From Lyophyllum atratum (Eukaryota > Basidiomycota > Agaricomycetes > Agaricales > Lyophyllaceae): a stretch of 64,000 nucleotides of DNA. Below the pieces are notes generated by a model. The model was given only the letters and a program-made list of their open reading frames with translations. It had not been told where the DNA came from and searched no databases. The stretch spans positions 1,116,001-1,180,000 of the forward strand of contig JACGCN010000005.1 of assembly GCA_014905825.1 (NCBI GenBank), in the 5' to 3' direction. A program made the translations under genes and the position numbers. This document shows, in pieces, positions 30,031 through 41,378 of the stretch (position 1 is the stretch's first letter; every line of letters starts with the position of its first letter).

Positions 30031-33000
30031 ATGGGTGTAAAATCTCTATGGAGCCTTGTAACGCCAGTCGGTCGCCCGGTATTGTTGGTTGCCCTTTCAT
30101 TCCTTGGTTTCTATCTAATGCAACGTTGAAATAGGCTGGAGACCGTGGAGGGAAAAGTAATGGCTATTGATTCAAGTATATGGATCTACCAGTTCCAGGC
30201 GACAATGAGGGATAAGGATGGTCGTGCTCTTCTGAACGCCCACATTCTGGGATTTCTTCGTCGCATAGCCAAGCTCTTGTTCTATGGTATCAAGCCGGTC
30301 TTTGTTTTCGATGGTGGAGCACCAGTCTTGAAGAAGGCTACGCTGGTACGTGACTCACTTGTACTTTCCTTTATCGACTGAGCTGAAATGTGTTCTAGAG
30401 GGAGAGGAGAGAAAAGAAGAGCGGAGCAGCAGCCAGTCACGCAAAATTGGCAGAGAAGCTCCTGGCAGCTCAAATGAGACGCGAGGCCCTTAATCAGGCT
30501 GATCCTTCTCATGCATCGCAGTACGTGCAGTATGCTTGTTCATCATTTCATGACTGAGACTTGTTCCTCCGTAGCGGTGCGACGGCAAAAAGCAAAGGGA
30601 AGCAACGCAAAGACCTTGCTTTAGATGATGACCACATGGTGTATCTAGAAGATGTCGAGTCCTCTATACCCAAAACCCCTGCTAAAAAAAAGCCTCCTAC
30701 ACCATCGTCTTCGTCGAAGAAGAGCAAATTTCATGATCACGACCCATACAAACTCCCAGACGTGGATTTAGAGGCAGCGGTCGCGAAGGCTACGCGGACA
30801 GCTGCGCCAGATCCCCGCCTTGCCACAGAAGATGAGCTTCGAGCTTTCATCGAGGACATGCGCCCCGAGGATTTCGATGTCACATCTCCCGCGTTTCGTG
30901 AACTTCCAACGGAGGTTCAGTATGAGATAGTGGGAGACCTGCGACTCAAGTCACGGCAAACTTCATATGCACGTCTGCAAAACATGCTCAGACACGCGAA
31001 CACCCCTCTTGATTTCTCAAAGCAACAGATAAAGAACCTTCGACAGAGAAACACTTTAACTCAGCAACTCCTCATAACCACTGACACCATCGGAAGCGCC
31101 CATATATCCATTCCAGTCCGCATCGCAAGCGAAAGGAACAAAGAATACGTTCTGATGAAGAACGAAGGCGAGAGTGGGGGGTGGATCTTGGGAATTAGGG
31201 ATGATGGAACTCGACAAAAACCTATAGAGATCGACCAAGACGAGAAAGTTGTAATCGACGAAGATAGTGACGAGGAGATGGAAGAGGTCCCAATGTGCGA
31301 GCCCGCATCATTTCATCTCCAACCTATGGCTTATACTGTCTATCTCAGATCAGCACCTGCAGCCCCTGACCCAGACCTTCGTGAATACCGGCAGACAATG
31401 GCATTGTCTGCTATTGGGAATAGATCAACCCAGCAGCGCTCTCTTCCAAGACCTACTATCAACAGGAAGTCGACGAATAAACCGTTGTTTGAATTGGACG
31501 ACGATGACGAGTTAGTCCAGCAACTACCCTCGCAGTTCATAACGCAACAACCTGACGAAGAAGACGACATGCTTGCAATAGCAATTCAAGAATCCCTTGA
31601 ACAGGCTCAGGTGACGAATGATGCACATCGTGACGAGCTTGCCATGGGAGAGTCGTCATCCTCGAAACTCACTTCAAACACATCGCACATTTATCCTTCA
31701 ACACCCTCGCCTCCTCCTGGGTTTGATGACGATGACTTCGTGTTCGAGTCCCCGTCAAGGCTTGAAACAGCTTTATCGTTCGCGAACGCCGGTCTCACAC
31801 ATCCGCGCCACTTCCCGTCGTCACCACGCTCGTCTGTTTTCGGACGGCCCACGCTTCTGTCATCGTCTTCACGTTCAAGGATAACACCCATTCGACCTTC
31901 ACATTCCAAAGAGACATCACAAGAGGTCATACACAGTCGCGCAGAGCTGTCGCCTTCCCCTGCGAGGTCTGCGCACATTTCTGGCTCCTTCACCGCGGAA
32001 CCGCTGCCTGTTGACAACGAAGTGTTTTCACCTGAATTCGAACCTGTGCCTACTCCAAAGCCCGTATCCACCCTAGAACCAGTGCCCACTCCCCAAATGG
32101 CGCCTACTCCTAGGTCAATTACTCCCGTAGATGTCGTTGAACAAGTGGAATCAGAGTCAGAAGAGGAAATGGAAGAAGTTGTACCTAATTTCAAAGCCGC
32201 CTTCGACATAAACGCTGGAACCAAGCCATCGTCTCCATCGTTCACATCTATGGAAGGCACCATTCAAGATTCCCTGCTTCCAAGTGTAAATCGCGCGCCA
32301 ATCGTAGACTCAGTTGACGATCGGCGAGACCTCCCATCGTCATCTTCCGTACCTCTATTTGTCCCCGGACCAGAGGATGATAACGAAGAAGTCATTCCTT
32401 GGTCTCGTTCACCTTCGCCTTCGAACGAGCTTCCTGGCGAATCAGCTTTCCCTCGCCACCAGTCTCCCATTCGCGAGGATTGGGATGCTGCTGTAGAAAT
32501 GGACCCATATGCCGAGGAAGGCGAGTACGCACGTTTTATTTCCCAAGTCAAAGGGAAGGACATCGAGGATGTCCGGCGCGAAATCGACGACGAGATCAAG
32601 GCCTTGAATCAACAGAGGAAAGCTGCTCTGCGGGACTCTGAAGATGTCACGCAGCAAACCATATCTCAGATCATGGTGCGCATATACTTATCCCAACTTT
32701 GTCTCCCTCTCAAATACCTCTGTTCCGAACAGGCAATGTTGAGGCTCTTCGGTATCCCATATATCACGGCTCCGATGGAGGCAGAAGCTCAGTGCGCTGA
32801 GCTGGTATCTCTCGGGCTTGTGGACGGCGTAATCACAGATGATTCGGATGTTTTCCTCTTCGGAGCTCAACGTGTCTTCAAGAACATGTTCAACCAGTCG
32901 AAGACGGTAGAATGCTTCTTGCTTACAGACCTCAATCGAGAGCTTGGATTGGAACGAGATACATTGATTCGCCTGGCGTATCTTTTAGGAAGTGATTACG

Positions 33001-34118
33001 TAGCTGGCTTGCCGGGCGTGGGCCCCGTTGTCGCGATGGAACTCTTGAAAGAATTTCCCGGCGAACAGGGACTGCTCAAATTCAAGGAATGGTGGTTGAA
33101 GGTGCAAACGGGGAAGGACAAAGATGAGGACAACAAGTCGAAGTTCCGGAAACAATTTGTGAGATAACAGGAGGCGAATACCTACCTACTTCCAGTGGCT
33201 GACCTACCCTGACAGAAGAAGAAATTCAAGGATCTTTTTCTGTCAGACGAATGGCCTAATCCCGCTGTGGTGAGTCTCATTGTCCTGTCAACATTATGTG
33301 ACTGACGGGTTGAATCAGCGGGATGCATATTACCATCCAACTGTCGACAGCTCCGAAGAACCCTTCAAGTGGGGATTGCCAGACTTAGATGCTCTCCGAG
33401 CGTAAGTTTTCGTGACCTCCATGAATGGCCCTTATCTGACTTGCCCTGACAGATTTTTCCGAGCTGAGCTCGGCTGGGCTCAGGGGAAAGTCGACGAAAC
33501 CCTCTTGCCGATCATCCAAAAGATGAACAAGCGAGGCCAGGTAAGCTCCGTACCCTCATAAAGAAGGCCAATAGCTGAACCATACATGGCCAGGCCGCAG
33601 CACTAAATAAACAGAGCAACCTGAATGAGTTCTTCGACATGTCTGCTGGGACCGGGACTTATGCGCCAAAAAAGCGTCAATCATATACCAGTAAACGTCT
33701 CCAGAATGTGGTCGATGACTTCCGCAAGAAACGTGCAAGAGGTTCTGCAGCGCCATCGTCCCAGTCGCAATCGGCATCCCATTCCGAGAGCGAAGAGGGC
33801 CCAGCGCCTGTCAAGAAGCGGACGAAGACGTCAGGGGCTACCAGTGGCAAAGGAAAGGCCGGCGCAGCTACTTCCAAGTCGGCGTCGAGAGGGAAGGCCG
33901 CTAAAGGGAAAGGGCGCATGGGATCTTCGCGGAGCAGGAAAAACTCGAATGATGAGGAGGACGATGAGGAATTCGGTGTGGCCGAGAAACTTGACTCGGT
34001 GGAAATTCCGCCTGATCCTGTTGTCGTCGCGCGCCTCCGTCCTCGACCCAAACCAAAGTACACAAAAGCTCAAGAAATTGAGTCAGATGACGGTGCAGAT
34101 CGGAATGGAACTTCCTGA
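30031..34118 (+). CDS. RAD2: RAD2/XPG structure-specific endonuclease
   Basis: Makes the 3' incision in nucleotide excision repair. Nine exons (30031..30083,30135..30345,30399..30520,30575..32675,32733..33158,33216..33269,33319..33401,33453..33540,33594..34118) give 1220 aa, full length for XPG/Rad13. N domain 1-130: [17 protein letters not shown], catalytic DSSIWIYQF and FVFDGGAP. A long acidic spacer (about 135-825) is typical of Rad2. I domain from about 830: [13 protein letters not shown] and [12 protein letters not shown] with catalytic acids, then the helix-two-turn-helix [13 protein letters not shown]. Near residue 1053, QSNLNEFF fits a PCNA-interacting peptide. The Lys/Arg-rich tail suggests nuclear localisation. 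Exon 1 uses a GTTGGT donor, which restores GRPVLLETVEGK. Confidence 0.95.
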
Positions 34119-34203
34119 GAGTGGACTCTTGCATTCATTTCCAGAGCAGAGTTGGATTGTGTGTAGTAATGTGTATATGCTATTAATCTATTGTATAATC
34201 TCT

Positions 34204-35325
34204 TCAGGAGGATTTGGCGTCACCCGAAGATGTAGGTGTTGATGCGTTACGGACCTCAGCTTTTGGTGCGTTCTGGTAATCACCAAATCCAAGCGATGTT
34301 TGTATGGCGTCTTCCTCGGCATCAGGTTCCAGCTGTCCTTTGTCATTCCGCCGGGCACTGCGTCATTTCAAAGTGGTCAGACGGAACCTGGGTCAAGAAA
34401 GTATACGAGCGTACCGGAAAAAGGTGTATGACAAGACGACATCCTCAACATTCCTGCAAGCAGGGTCTTCCAGCATGTCCTTGTCGATGAAGAATAATAG
34501 GGGCATGTCCACTTCTTCTCCGGCTAGTAACCTCTGTTCCTCGAAGCAGAAGCACTCGACTTTGGAGAAGTACGGTGCAATCTAGGCAAATTGTCAATTG
34601 GCACACTCTCCTTAGAGATAGAAACGTACTCTATCTGGTGTGACATTGTATGTCGCGATCCCAATAATATCCTTGCTCGAATTGTTCTTGGCCGTATAAA
34701 ACGCCAGGCTTGTTTCCCCCGGAAGCACACTGACAAATTTTTGCTGCGGCGTGAACTTCCAAGGCAGCTGCTCTGACCTATCCGCGTTGAAGTGGACTTT
34801 TATCCGGTGCGCGCCTTCCACTGGGACGAGACGTTCGGCCTCGAAGCGGCCTGTTCCGACTTTAGGCGTTCCCGCGAATCCAGTCGCGGCACAGAACATC
34901 CGGTAGAGAGGAACCGCGGCATAGCTCGCGCCTACAGCAAAAATTACCTGATAGCAATTTAGAGATGGGGATTGTCGCGCTAAGTTTGAGACATACCACG
35001 GCAGATGTGTACATTAGAAGTGCTCTGTTTCTGCTGGCCTGTGCCTCTCTCCGAGACTTAATATTAAGATTATAAAGCAATTGAGGATCAGGCCGGCGAG
35101 GCGTTGGAGATGGAGTCGATATATTCCGCCATTGTAGCGCAAAGTTTGAGTGAGGGCGCGGAGGAAGAGTGGTACGGGTCGCGCTTCGACATGAAGTGGC
35201 CTACAAATCCTTCCCTTTCAGTTAGTAGAGGTCCTGGATGCTGTTAGAGGACGCACGGATAGCAGCTGCCGTCCAGTTAGGGCAGATCGACAAGTCCTGT
35301 GGAAAAAAGACAATGGCACTGGCAT
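34204..35325 (-). CDS. COX11: Cytochrome c oxidase assembly protein Cox11
   Basis: Inner-membrane copper chaperone that delivers copper to the CuB site of Cox1. Five exons (34204..34357,34415..34581,34630..34947,34997..35200,35257..35325, minus strand) give 303 aa. The N-terminal 65 residues are Arg/Ser/Thr-rich, a mitochondrial presequence. One transmembrane segment (LLMYTSAVVVIFAVGASYAA) precedes YRMFCAATGFAGTP. The CtaG domain carries the copper-binding C207-F-C209 in VECFCFEEQRL and EEVDMPLLFFID. A 60-residue tail after VLSYTFF extends past the usual end. It is tail to tail with RAD2 (85 bp) and head to head with the DNAJC8-like gene (81 bp). Confidence 0.95.
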
Positions 35326-35406
35326 GTCGCGGTTAGATGTAGGCCAGTGCACGTGCTCGCTCGACTGGCACCTTCGGACTCCTTGACCAGCTTGTTCACT
35401 GTTGTC

Positions 35407-36365
35407 ATGTCCTCTACGCCATCGTCCTCAAAACCGGAGGCGGCCCCGTCGTCGCTGACCGACGCCGAGCTCGAAAAGCTCCTCAGTCGCGAAGCCTCTG
35501 CCTTCAATCGGGAAGTCGAAGTCGAGCGAATCCTCAAGGCATTCAAGTTCAAGTGCGTCGCTTGCCCTCTTACTCTCGCCTTGATTGACATGGACACTTT
35601 TTACCCAGTCCATATGATATCCTAGACATAGAGGAGACTTCCACTCAAGAGGAAATCAAACGCCGATACAGACAACTATCACTATGTAAATTGAATCGTA
35701 GTTCAGGATCCCAGTCATTGGATTGACATTTCTATGCAGTCATCCACCCCGACAAAACGCCACATGCTCGTGCGCCAGAAGCATTCGACATTCTGAAGAA
35801 AGTGAGCGGCATATAATTCAATTTCAAAACATCTTTAGTGACATTTTGTCAGGCCGAATCAGAACTCTCCGACAAGGAGAAACGGGAAGACCTAGACGCC
35901 GTTATCAACCAAGCCCGCTCTCTCGTTCTCAAAGCCCTCAACCTGCCGACATCTACACCCGATACTGACCCGCAGCTCAAAGGCATTGAACCACCGTTCA
36001 AGGTCCGGGTACGCCTGCAGTCGAAGGAGCTTCTCATTGATGAGGAAGTGCGCCGCAGAAAGTAAGATTATTTTTTATCATGGCGACACCATAGCTCATG
36101 ATCATCTCTAGAGCTATAAAGATGAATTTGGCGAACGAGGGCTTGGAGGCGAGGAAGAAGGACGAAGAGGTTGCTGCAAAAAAGCGGAAAGTGCAGGAAG
36201 ATAAGCAATGGGAAGGTATGTTTCAACTAAACTTGTATCCTCGATCAACACCCGCTCAGGACGTATACACATCTAGATACTAGAGAGCAGCGCGTAGACA
36301 GCTGGCGTAGCTTCAGCAAGGACACGAGAAAGAAGAAAAAGGCCAAGGTTGCCATTCTCGGATGA
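35407..36365 (+). CDS. DNAJC8: DNAJC8/Spf31-like J-domain protein
   Basis: Six exons (35407..35552,35609..35685,35740..35801,35853..36061,36112..36215,36277..36365) give 228 aa. The J domain begins at NPYDILDIEETSTQEEIKRR and has the HPD motif in FIHPDKTPHA, needed to stimulate Hsp70. The C-terminal charged helix and the ending REQRVDSWRSF are diagnostic of DNAJC8/Spf31, a spliceosome-associated J protein; a role in splicing is inferred from family. Only 81 bp separate its start from that of COX11, so both probably share one core promoter region. Confidence 0.92.
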
Positions 36366-36618
36366 CAGCTTTTCCCTGTACAGGCTTTTGTGTATGTAAA
36401 ACAGTTTTCTAACGTGTAATATTGATTCTTGACTTCCTCGCACCAATTCTTTTTCTCGTCTTCATTTGGTTAAGTAGCCAGTTTTCCTCGTGATTGGAGC
36501 TAACGACATTTACAATCCAAGAAATATAATACGTCAACACTACACGAGCACAACGAACAATTGGCTGATATTTACCCTGCCGCGTCCATTTGTGTATGCT
36601 TCAGCTCAAGAACCAATG

Positions 36619-38527
36619 TTAGAAACCCAGCGATGAATCAGAATCCGAGAGGTCGATGATGTCTGCTGCGGCCGCCGCTGAAACGACTGGCCTCTCCGGG
36701 CCCCTCGCTCTCTGGCTTCCGCTGCCACTTCCCTGGCTCGCGCTTCCGCCGGCCATTCGCCGCCTGACATGCCTCGTCGGCACCGGAACATTCTCCTTGT
36801 CTTCCGCGTCGCTATCGTCTTCGATTATAATAACGTCCGTCGCGTTTCTCTCCACCGCCATTACAGATGACTGCGATCTCGCGCCCACGGCAGAAGAACC
36901 CGACAGGGAGCTGCTGCCAACAGTAGAAGGTGGAGGAGGATTAGCTGTAGTTTGGCTCTTCCCTGCCTCGATGACGTCAAGCTGCGCCAGCATGTCCGTG
37001 TCGAACACCATGTCGTCGTCGAATTCGTCCGAATCAATGCTCATGTCGCCAGCCCCCGTCTCCATCTTCCTATTCCCGTTCCGATTAACGGTCCCGCTAT
37101 TCCGCTGCGGATTCCCCCCACGTTGGACTTGGGCTGCATTCCTCGCCTTGACTTCATCTAAAAACTTGACAGCTGAGACTCCAAAGTCTGAAATAAAGCG
37201 CTGTTCACCAGTAAGGGACGCACGTTGTTGGTTGTCGGCCTCGTCGGACCACCAATGTTCGTCCTCTGGGCCCGGCGAAGGCGGTGGGGGACTATTGTAG
37301 AGAGGCCGTGCCGTCTGGCGCAATGTAGGAGAAACAGATAAGATAGGTGTTGCGGAGGGTCCGGAGCCGACGACTGTTCGCGGGCGAGAACTTGACGCTA
37401 CTGCATTCGTGAAGTAGGAAGAGGTGGTAGCAGTATGGCTGGGTGGATCTCCTAGTCTCGGGGGTGCAGGCGGATCTGGATCGCGGTGCGGGATGCGACG
37501 GCGGCGCCCAAGGTCTTCATCATCGTTACCTTGGTACATCGCAGGAGGCGGAGGTGATGGTGAGATTTCGCGAAGAGGAGATCGCGCTACCAGAGGAGAG
37601 GGGTGCCGAGGTGCTTGTGGGGGTGGGTTCTGAGGCATGGGGGGAGGCGCGGGGTTGTTTTCCACATCAGGAGGTGGTTCGGGTAGTCTGTTACAACAAA
37701 GGTTATGAACTGTCATTGTTTGTTGAGCGATCGGTCAGTGCTCACCCCATTCGGGCGCGCAGGCCCCTGGCAAAATCGGCTTGTCGGTTATCTTCGCGCT
37801 CATCTGTTTTATGACCTAGCATCACCACACACTTGGGTTCTAGAAATGCTATGCCTCTGTTAATGCGCACATCCTTTAGGATCATCTGAGAGTGAAGAAT
37901 ATGAGAAAAATCTAGCGGAGTATAAGTGGCACAACCTTGTAACCCAGGGGCGTGTTCTCCAATGACAGCTCTGGTAGCGGACGGTATTCCATCGCCGGAA
38001 GGGTTATCGTCCCATCCGTCAGGTGAAGCTTCAGCATGCCCCTGGGGTATTTTGGAATAGGTCCTTCACCAGCGATGTCGATATCACCTTCCCCTTCTTC
38101 ATCCCCAACATCCCCATCCTGTAATCTCTCCTCCCTCGCCATCCTTGTTTGATTTAAGTTAAAAGCGCTATTGGCTATTTCCGTCATCGCCGTAACTTCC
38201 ACTAGGATATGCATGCCTTCGAGCGTCATTTTCGTCGTTGGACGCGCGACATGGGTTGGAAAGCCTGTTCCTGGCAGCATAGAGTCGCTGAAATTAGACT
38301 GTAGTATTTGATTCTCTACCGCATTTACGAGCCCCTCAAAATCCCTATCTAGATCATGACCAGCCTCAGTTGTGAGCCACTCATAGCAGTCATTCAGCCA
38401 CTCCTGCGCGAAAAACAAACGCGTCAATAAGTACAGTTGAGTGGTGAGGCTGGATACATACCGGGTCTACGCGTGGTTTCTTGTAGTGATCTTCCACCCA
38501 TCGTACTACGCGTGGCGGGACAGGCAT
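36619..38527 (-). CDS. RMI1: RecQ-mediated genome instability protein 1 (RMI1)
   Basis: Subunit of the Sgs1/BLM-Top3-Rmi1 complex that dissolves double Holliday junctions. Four exons (36619..37687,37746..37885,37936..38403,38462..38527, minus strand) give 580 aa. The N-terminal helices (PPRVVRWVEDHYKKPRVDPE) and OB fold (PGTGFPTHVARPTTKMTLEG, YPRGMLKLHLTDGTITLPAM, LENTPLGYK, FLEPKCVVMLGHKTDEREDN) fit RMI1 family sequence to about residue 225. The remainder is Pro-rich and disordered with two hydrophobic-acidic motifs near the C-terminus. Fungal RMI1 is often shorter, so the long tail is notable. It is head to head with carnitine acetyltransferase, 166 bp between starts. Confidence 0.92.
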
Positions 38528-38693
38528 GGGAGCGACAGAGTGCGAAGAACAAAATCCGGGGTTAACAGATCGAACTTGAACTTCAAAAGAGCTTGGTACA
38601 TTTGTCGCGAGATTAGATTAGATGGTGTCACGTGAACAACTTTTATTTCCAATGGTCCGAGTCGAGTCGGAACGGACGTGGGTTGCTTGCGCG

Positions 38694-41128
38694 ATGCTCC
38701 GACGGCGCATGTCCCAGATGCGCCACATCTCGACCAACAAATCCAGTGGCACGTCGAGACGACCTGCTCTTCCCCGTCTTCCAGTACCGGAGCTTCGCCA
38801 GACCCTTGACCGATACCTGGCATCACTCCGGCCTCTTTTGTTGGAAGAGGAAAAGCTCGGCAAAGCTTCGTTCGAGTCCTCCTACGCTCTCAGAGTGCAG
38901 AAGGCCGAAGCATTTGAATCTGGGATTGGAAAACTGCTGCAGAATAGATTGCTCGGTCCGTACTAGCTTCCCTCTGTGGATATGCCATACTCATCTTAAT
39001 AAAGCCCTCGATAGAGCGTCGCCTCATAATTGGCTAGATGATAACTTCTGGATAAACAAGGCCTATCTTGAATGGAGAGCACCCCTGATCATCAACTCCA
39101 ATTGGTGGCTCGCGTTCCACGACGATGACCTAATACCTCCAAGTGCCTTGACCGGCGAGTCCAGCGACAGCAGGGCTGGCATCACCGTGTGGCAAGTACG
39201 ACGCGCTGCGTGGTTGATATACAGAGTTCTAGACTTCAAGAGGCAACTTGATGCGTTGGTGTTACTTCATGTCTTGGCCAATACAGATACTTACTGCGTC
39301 TGAACAGAGGCGAACTCCATCCAGACACCACTCGAACGGGTATGTCGAGAAACGAGAATATTGCGCCGCATAACTAATTCAAACATAGGCTTATGGCTTC
39401 GTCAGAGTGTTTCCAAAATGTTCAACATTTGTCGAGTGCCAACGCCTTTATGTGATATAATATCTCCATCCCCACCCACCGATGATCCAGACGCCAGAAA
39501 ACTTTTACTCACAATACACAATTGGTTCTATGCCATTCCCGTATACCATCCACCTAATTCGAAAACCGATATACCCGAGTTAATGAAGCCACATGAGATA
39601 GAATCGCAGATTCGTGCTGTTGTCGTCGACGTCGAGCAGCGACTGGCAAACGGGGAGACCGCAACGCCCATCGGTGTTCTGAGCGCGGATGATCGTGATC
39701 GCTGGGCTGCTGTACACCTCATACATTCTTCCTACAAGAAGTCGAGCTCACATTTTCCCATAGAACCAAACACACCTGTTATCCATCCATCCTACGAACC
39801 AAAAGACTTACCACACGATGGTGGCCTCGGTGATGGGACTGAGCCTCGACCACACGACGCACACCATCCCTCCCCTTGCATCAACATCCCACAGCCCTCA
39901 AGGCATCTCACAGGAAACGCTAGACGCCCACCTCCATACGATCCGTGCACATCCTTTCAACGTTTCCAACCGCTTCTACGACAAGCCTTTTACCCTCATT
40001 GTCGATCCCTCCACTCGCGCCGGCGCCACAGGGGAACATTCACCTTGCGACGCGCTCGTACCCAGTATCGTGGCCGAGTACGGCATTGTACAAGGTGTCG
40101 ATGAGTCCGCGTTTGGTGGCAATCTGGATGAGAAGGACCCGGGAGGGTGGGAGAGACTAGATTGGGTGACGGATGATAAGATTAAGAAGGAATGTGACGC
40201 CGCGTACGCAACGGCCGTGAAGCTCATCAACGACTCAGACGACAGCGTGCTGTGGTTTGAGGGGTATGGAACTGATTGGATCAAGGGCATCGGTGAGTCG
40301 CCCGACGGTTTTCATCGTTCGCAGGGCTAATAGCTCCACAGCCAAACTTGCACCAGATGCGTACATCCAGATGGTACTCCAGCTCGCTTGGTACAAGACC
40401 CGGGGCGAATTTACCGCTACCTATGAGACAGTCCTCACTCGCATGTTCAAGCGTGGGAGGACCGAGACACTTCGTACGTTAACGATGGATAGTAGAGCTT
40501 GGGTGCTCGCGATGGTGGACCCGCAGTCTTCGGTACGTCCACTGTCTTTGTTATGTTATTCGAACATGTAAACTAATTAGCTTCTTAGCTAACGACACGG
40601 TACGAGGCTCTCCAGCGCGCCATTCAGACACATAGCCGTCTCACCAAGGAAGCCGCAACCGGGAGAGGCATTGATCGGCACCTGCTCGGGCTCCAGTTGA
40701 TGATGCGACCACATGAAGGGGAAGAGGCGGCTTTGTTTGAGGATGAGCTATTTGAACAGAGCCAGCAGTGGAAGCTGAGCACTAGCGGGTTGAGTGCAGG
40801 GCATTTATTCCGAGGGACTGGGTGCGTTAGATATTGTTCTGACCTTCGCACACCTGACATCTCTTCAGGTTTGGTGCAGCATACGATGATGGATATGGGA
40901 TCAACTGTACGTCAATATGTTTTTGCAAGTCAGTATAACCTGATATATCTGCTTCTAGACCTTGCTGCTCCTAGCATGATCAAATTTGGTGTCGAGTCCA
41001 AGTTTTCAAGTCCTCTCACTTCTACAGAGAGGTTTAAGCAAACAATTGTGGAGACCCTATATGAGATGAGAGTTCTGTGCTCTTCTACAGAGGTTATTGG
41101 TAGCCACACTGTCACACCTCATCTTTAA
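38694..41128 (+). CDS. CAT2: Carnitine O-acetyltransferase
   Basis: Moves acetyl groups between CoA and carnitine, exporting acetyl units from peroxisomes and mitochondria. Nine exons (38694..38955,39005..39254,39308..39339,39389..39711,39764..40292,40342..40532,40589..40821,40869..40906,40959..41128) give 675 aa. Signatures: LPRLPVPELRQTLDRYLASL, NNWLDDNFWINKAYLEWR-like NWLDDNFWINKAYLEW, DTTRTGLWLRQS, DDRDRW, the catalytic His in TGEHSPCDALVP, and the carnitine-site STSGLSAGHLFRGTGFGA. The start at MLRRRMSQMRH gives an Arg-rich presequence; an in-frame ATG at 38622 would add 24 residues. No C-terminal PTS1 is present (ends VTPHL), so mitochondrial targeting is more likely. Confidence 0.94.
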
Positions 41129-41378
41129 ACTACATAGACATATTTGTACAGCAAACTAATTGATGTAATTTCACAACTCTTCAAAACAAGACATTGTCCG
41201 TATTTTAGTAAGTGAGAAAGGTAGTCATACTCTACCATATGTTGGAAAAAAACCTAAACTGATACCAAAGCCTCCTTCATGGGATCACCACCCAAAACAT
41301 TGGCTTCGCCATTCAAGTCTCCTTCCCCCCTTGGTAGAATATGAATAACTTCTCACACCTAGGTATTGTTTTTCCCCC

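Noticed and set aside
31691..32263. 190-codon minus-strand frame
   Set aside because: Antisense to the acidic spacer of RAD2; the apparent repeats mirror the spacer's Pro/Thr repeats.
36656..37300. 214-codon plus-strand frame
   Set aside because: Antisense to the low-complexity tail of RMI1; no domain.
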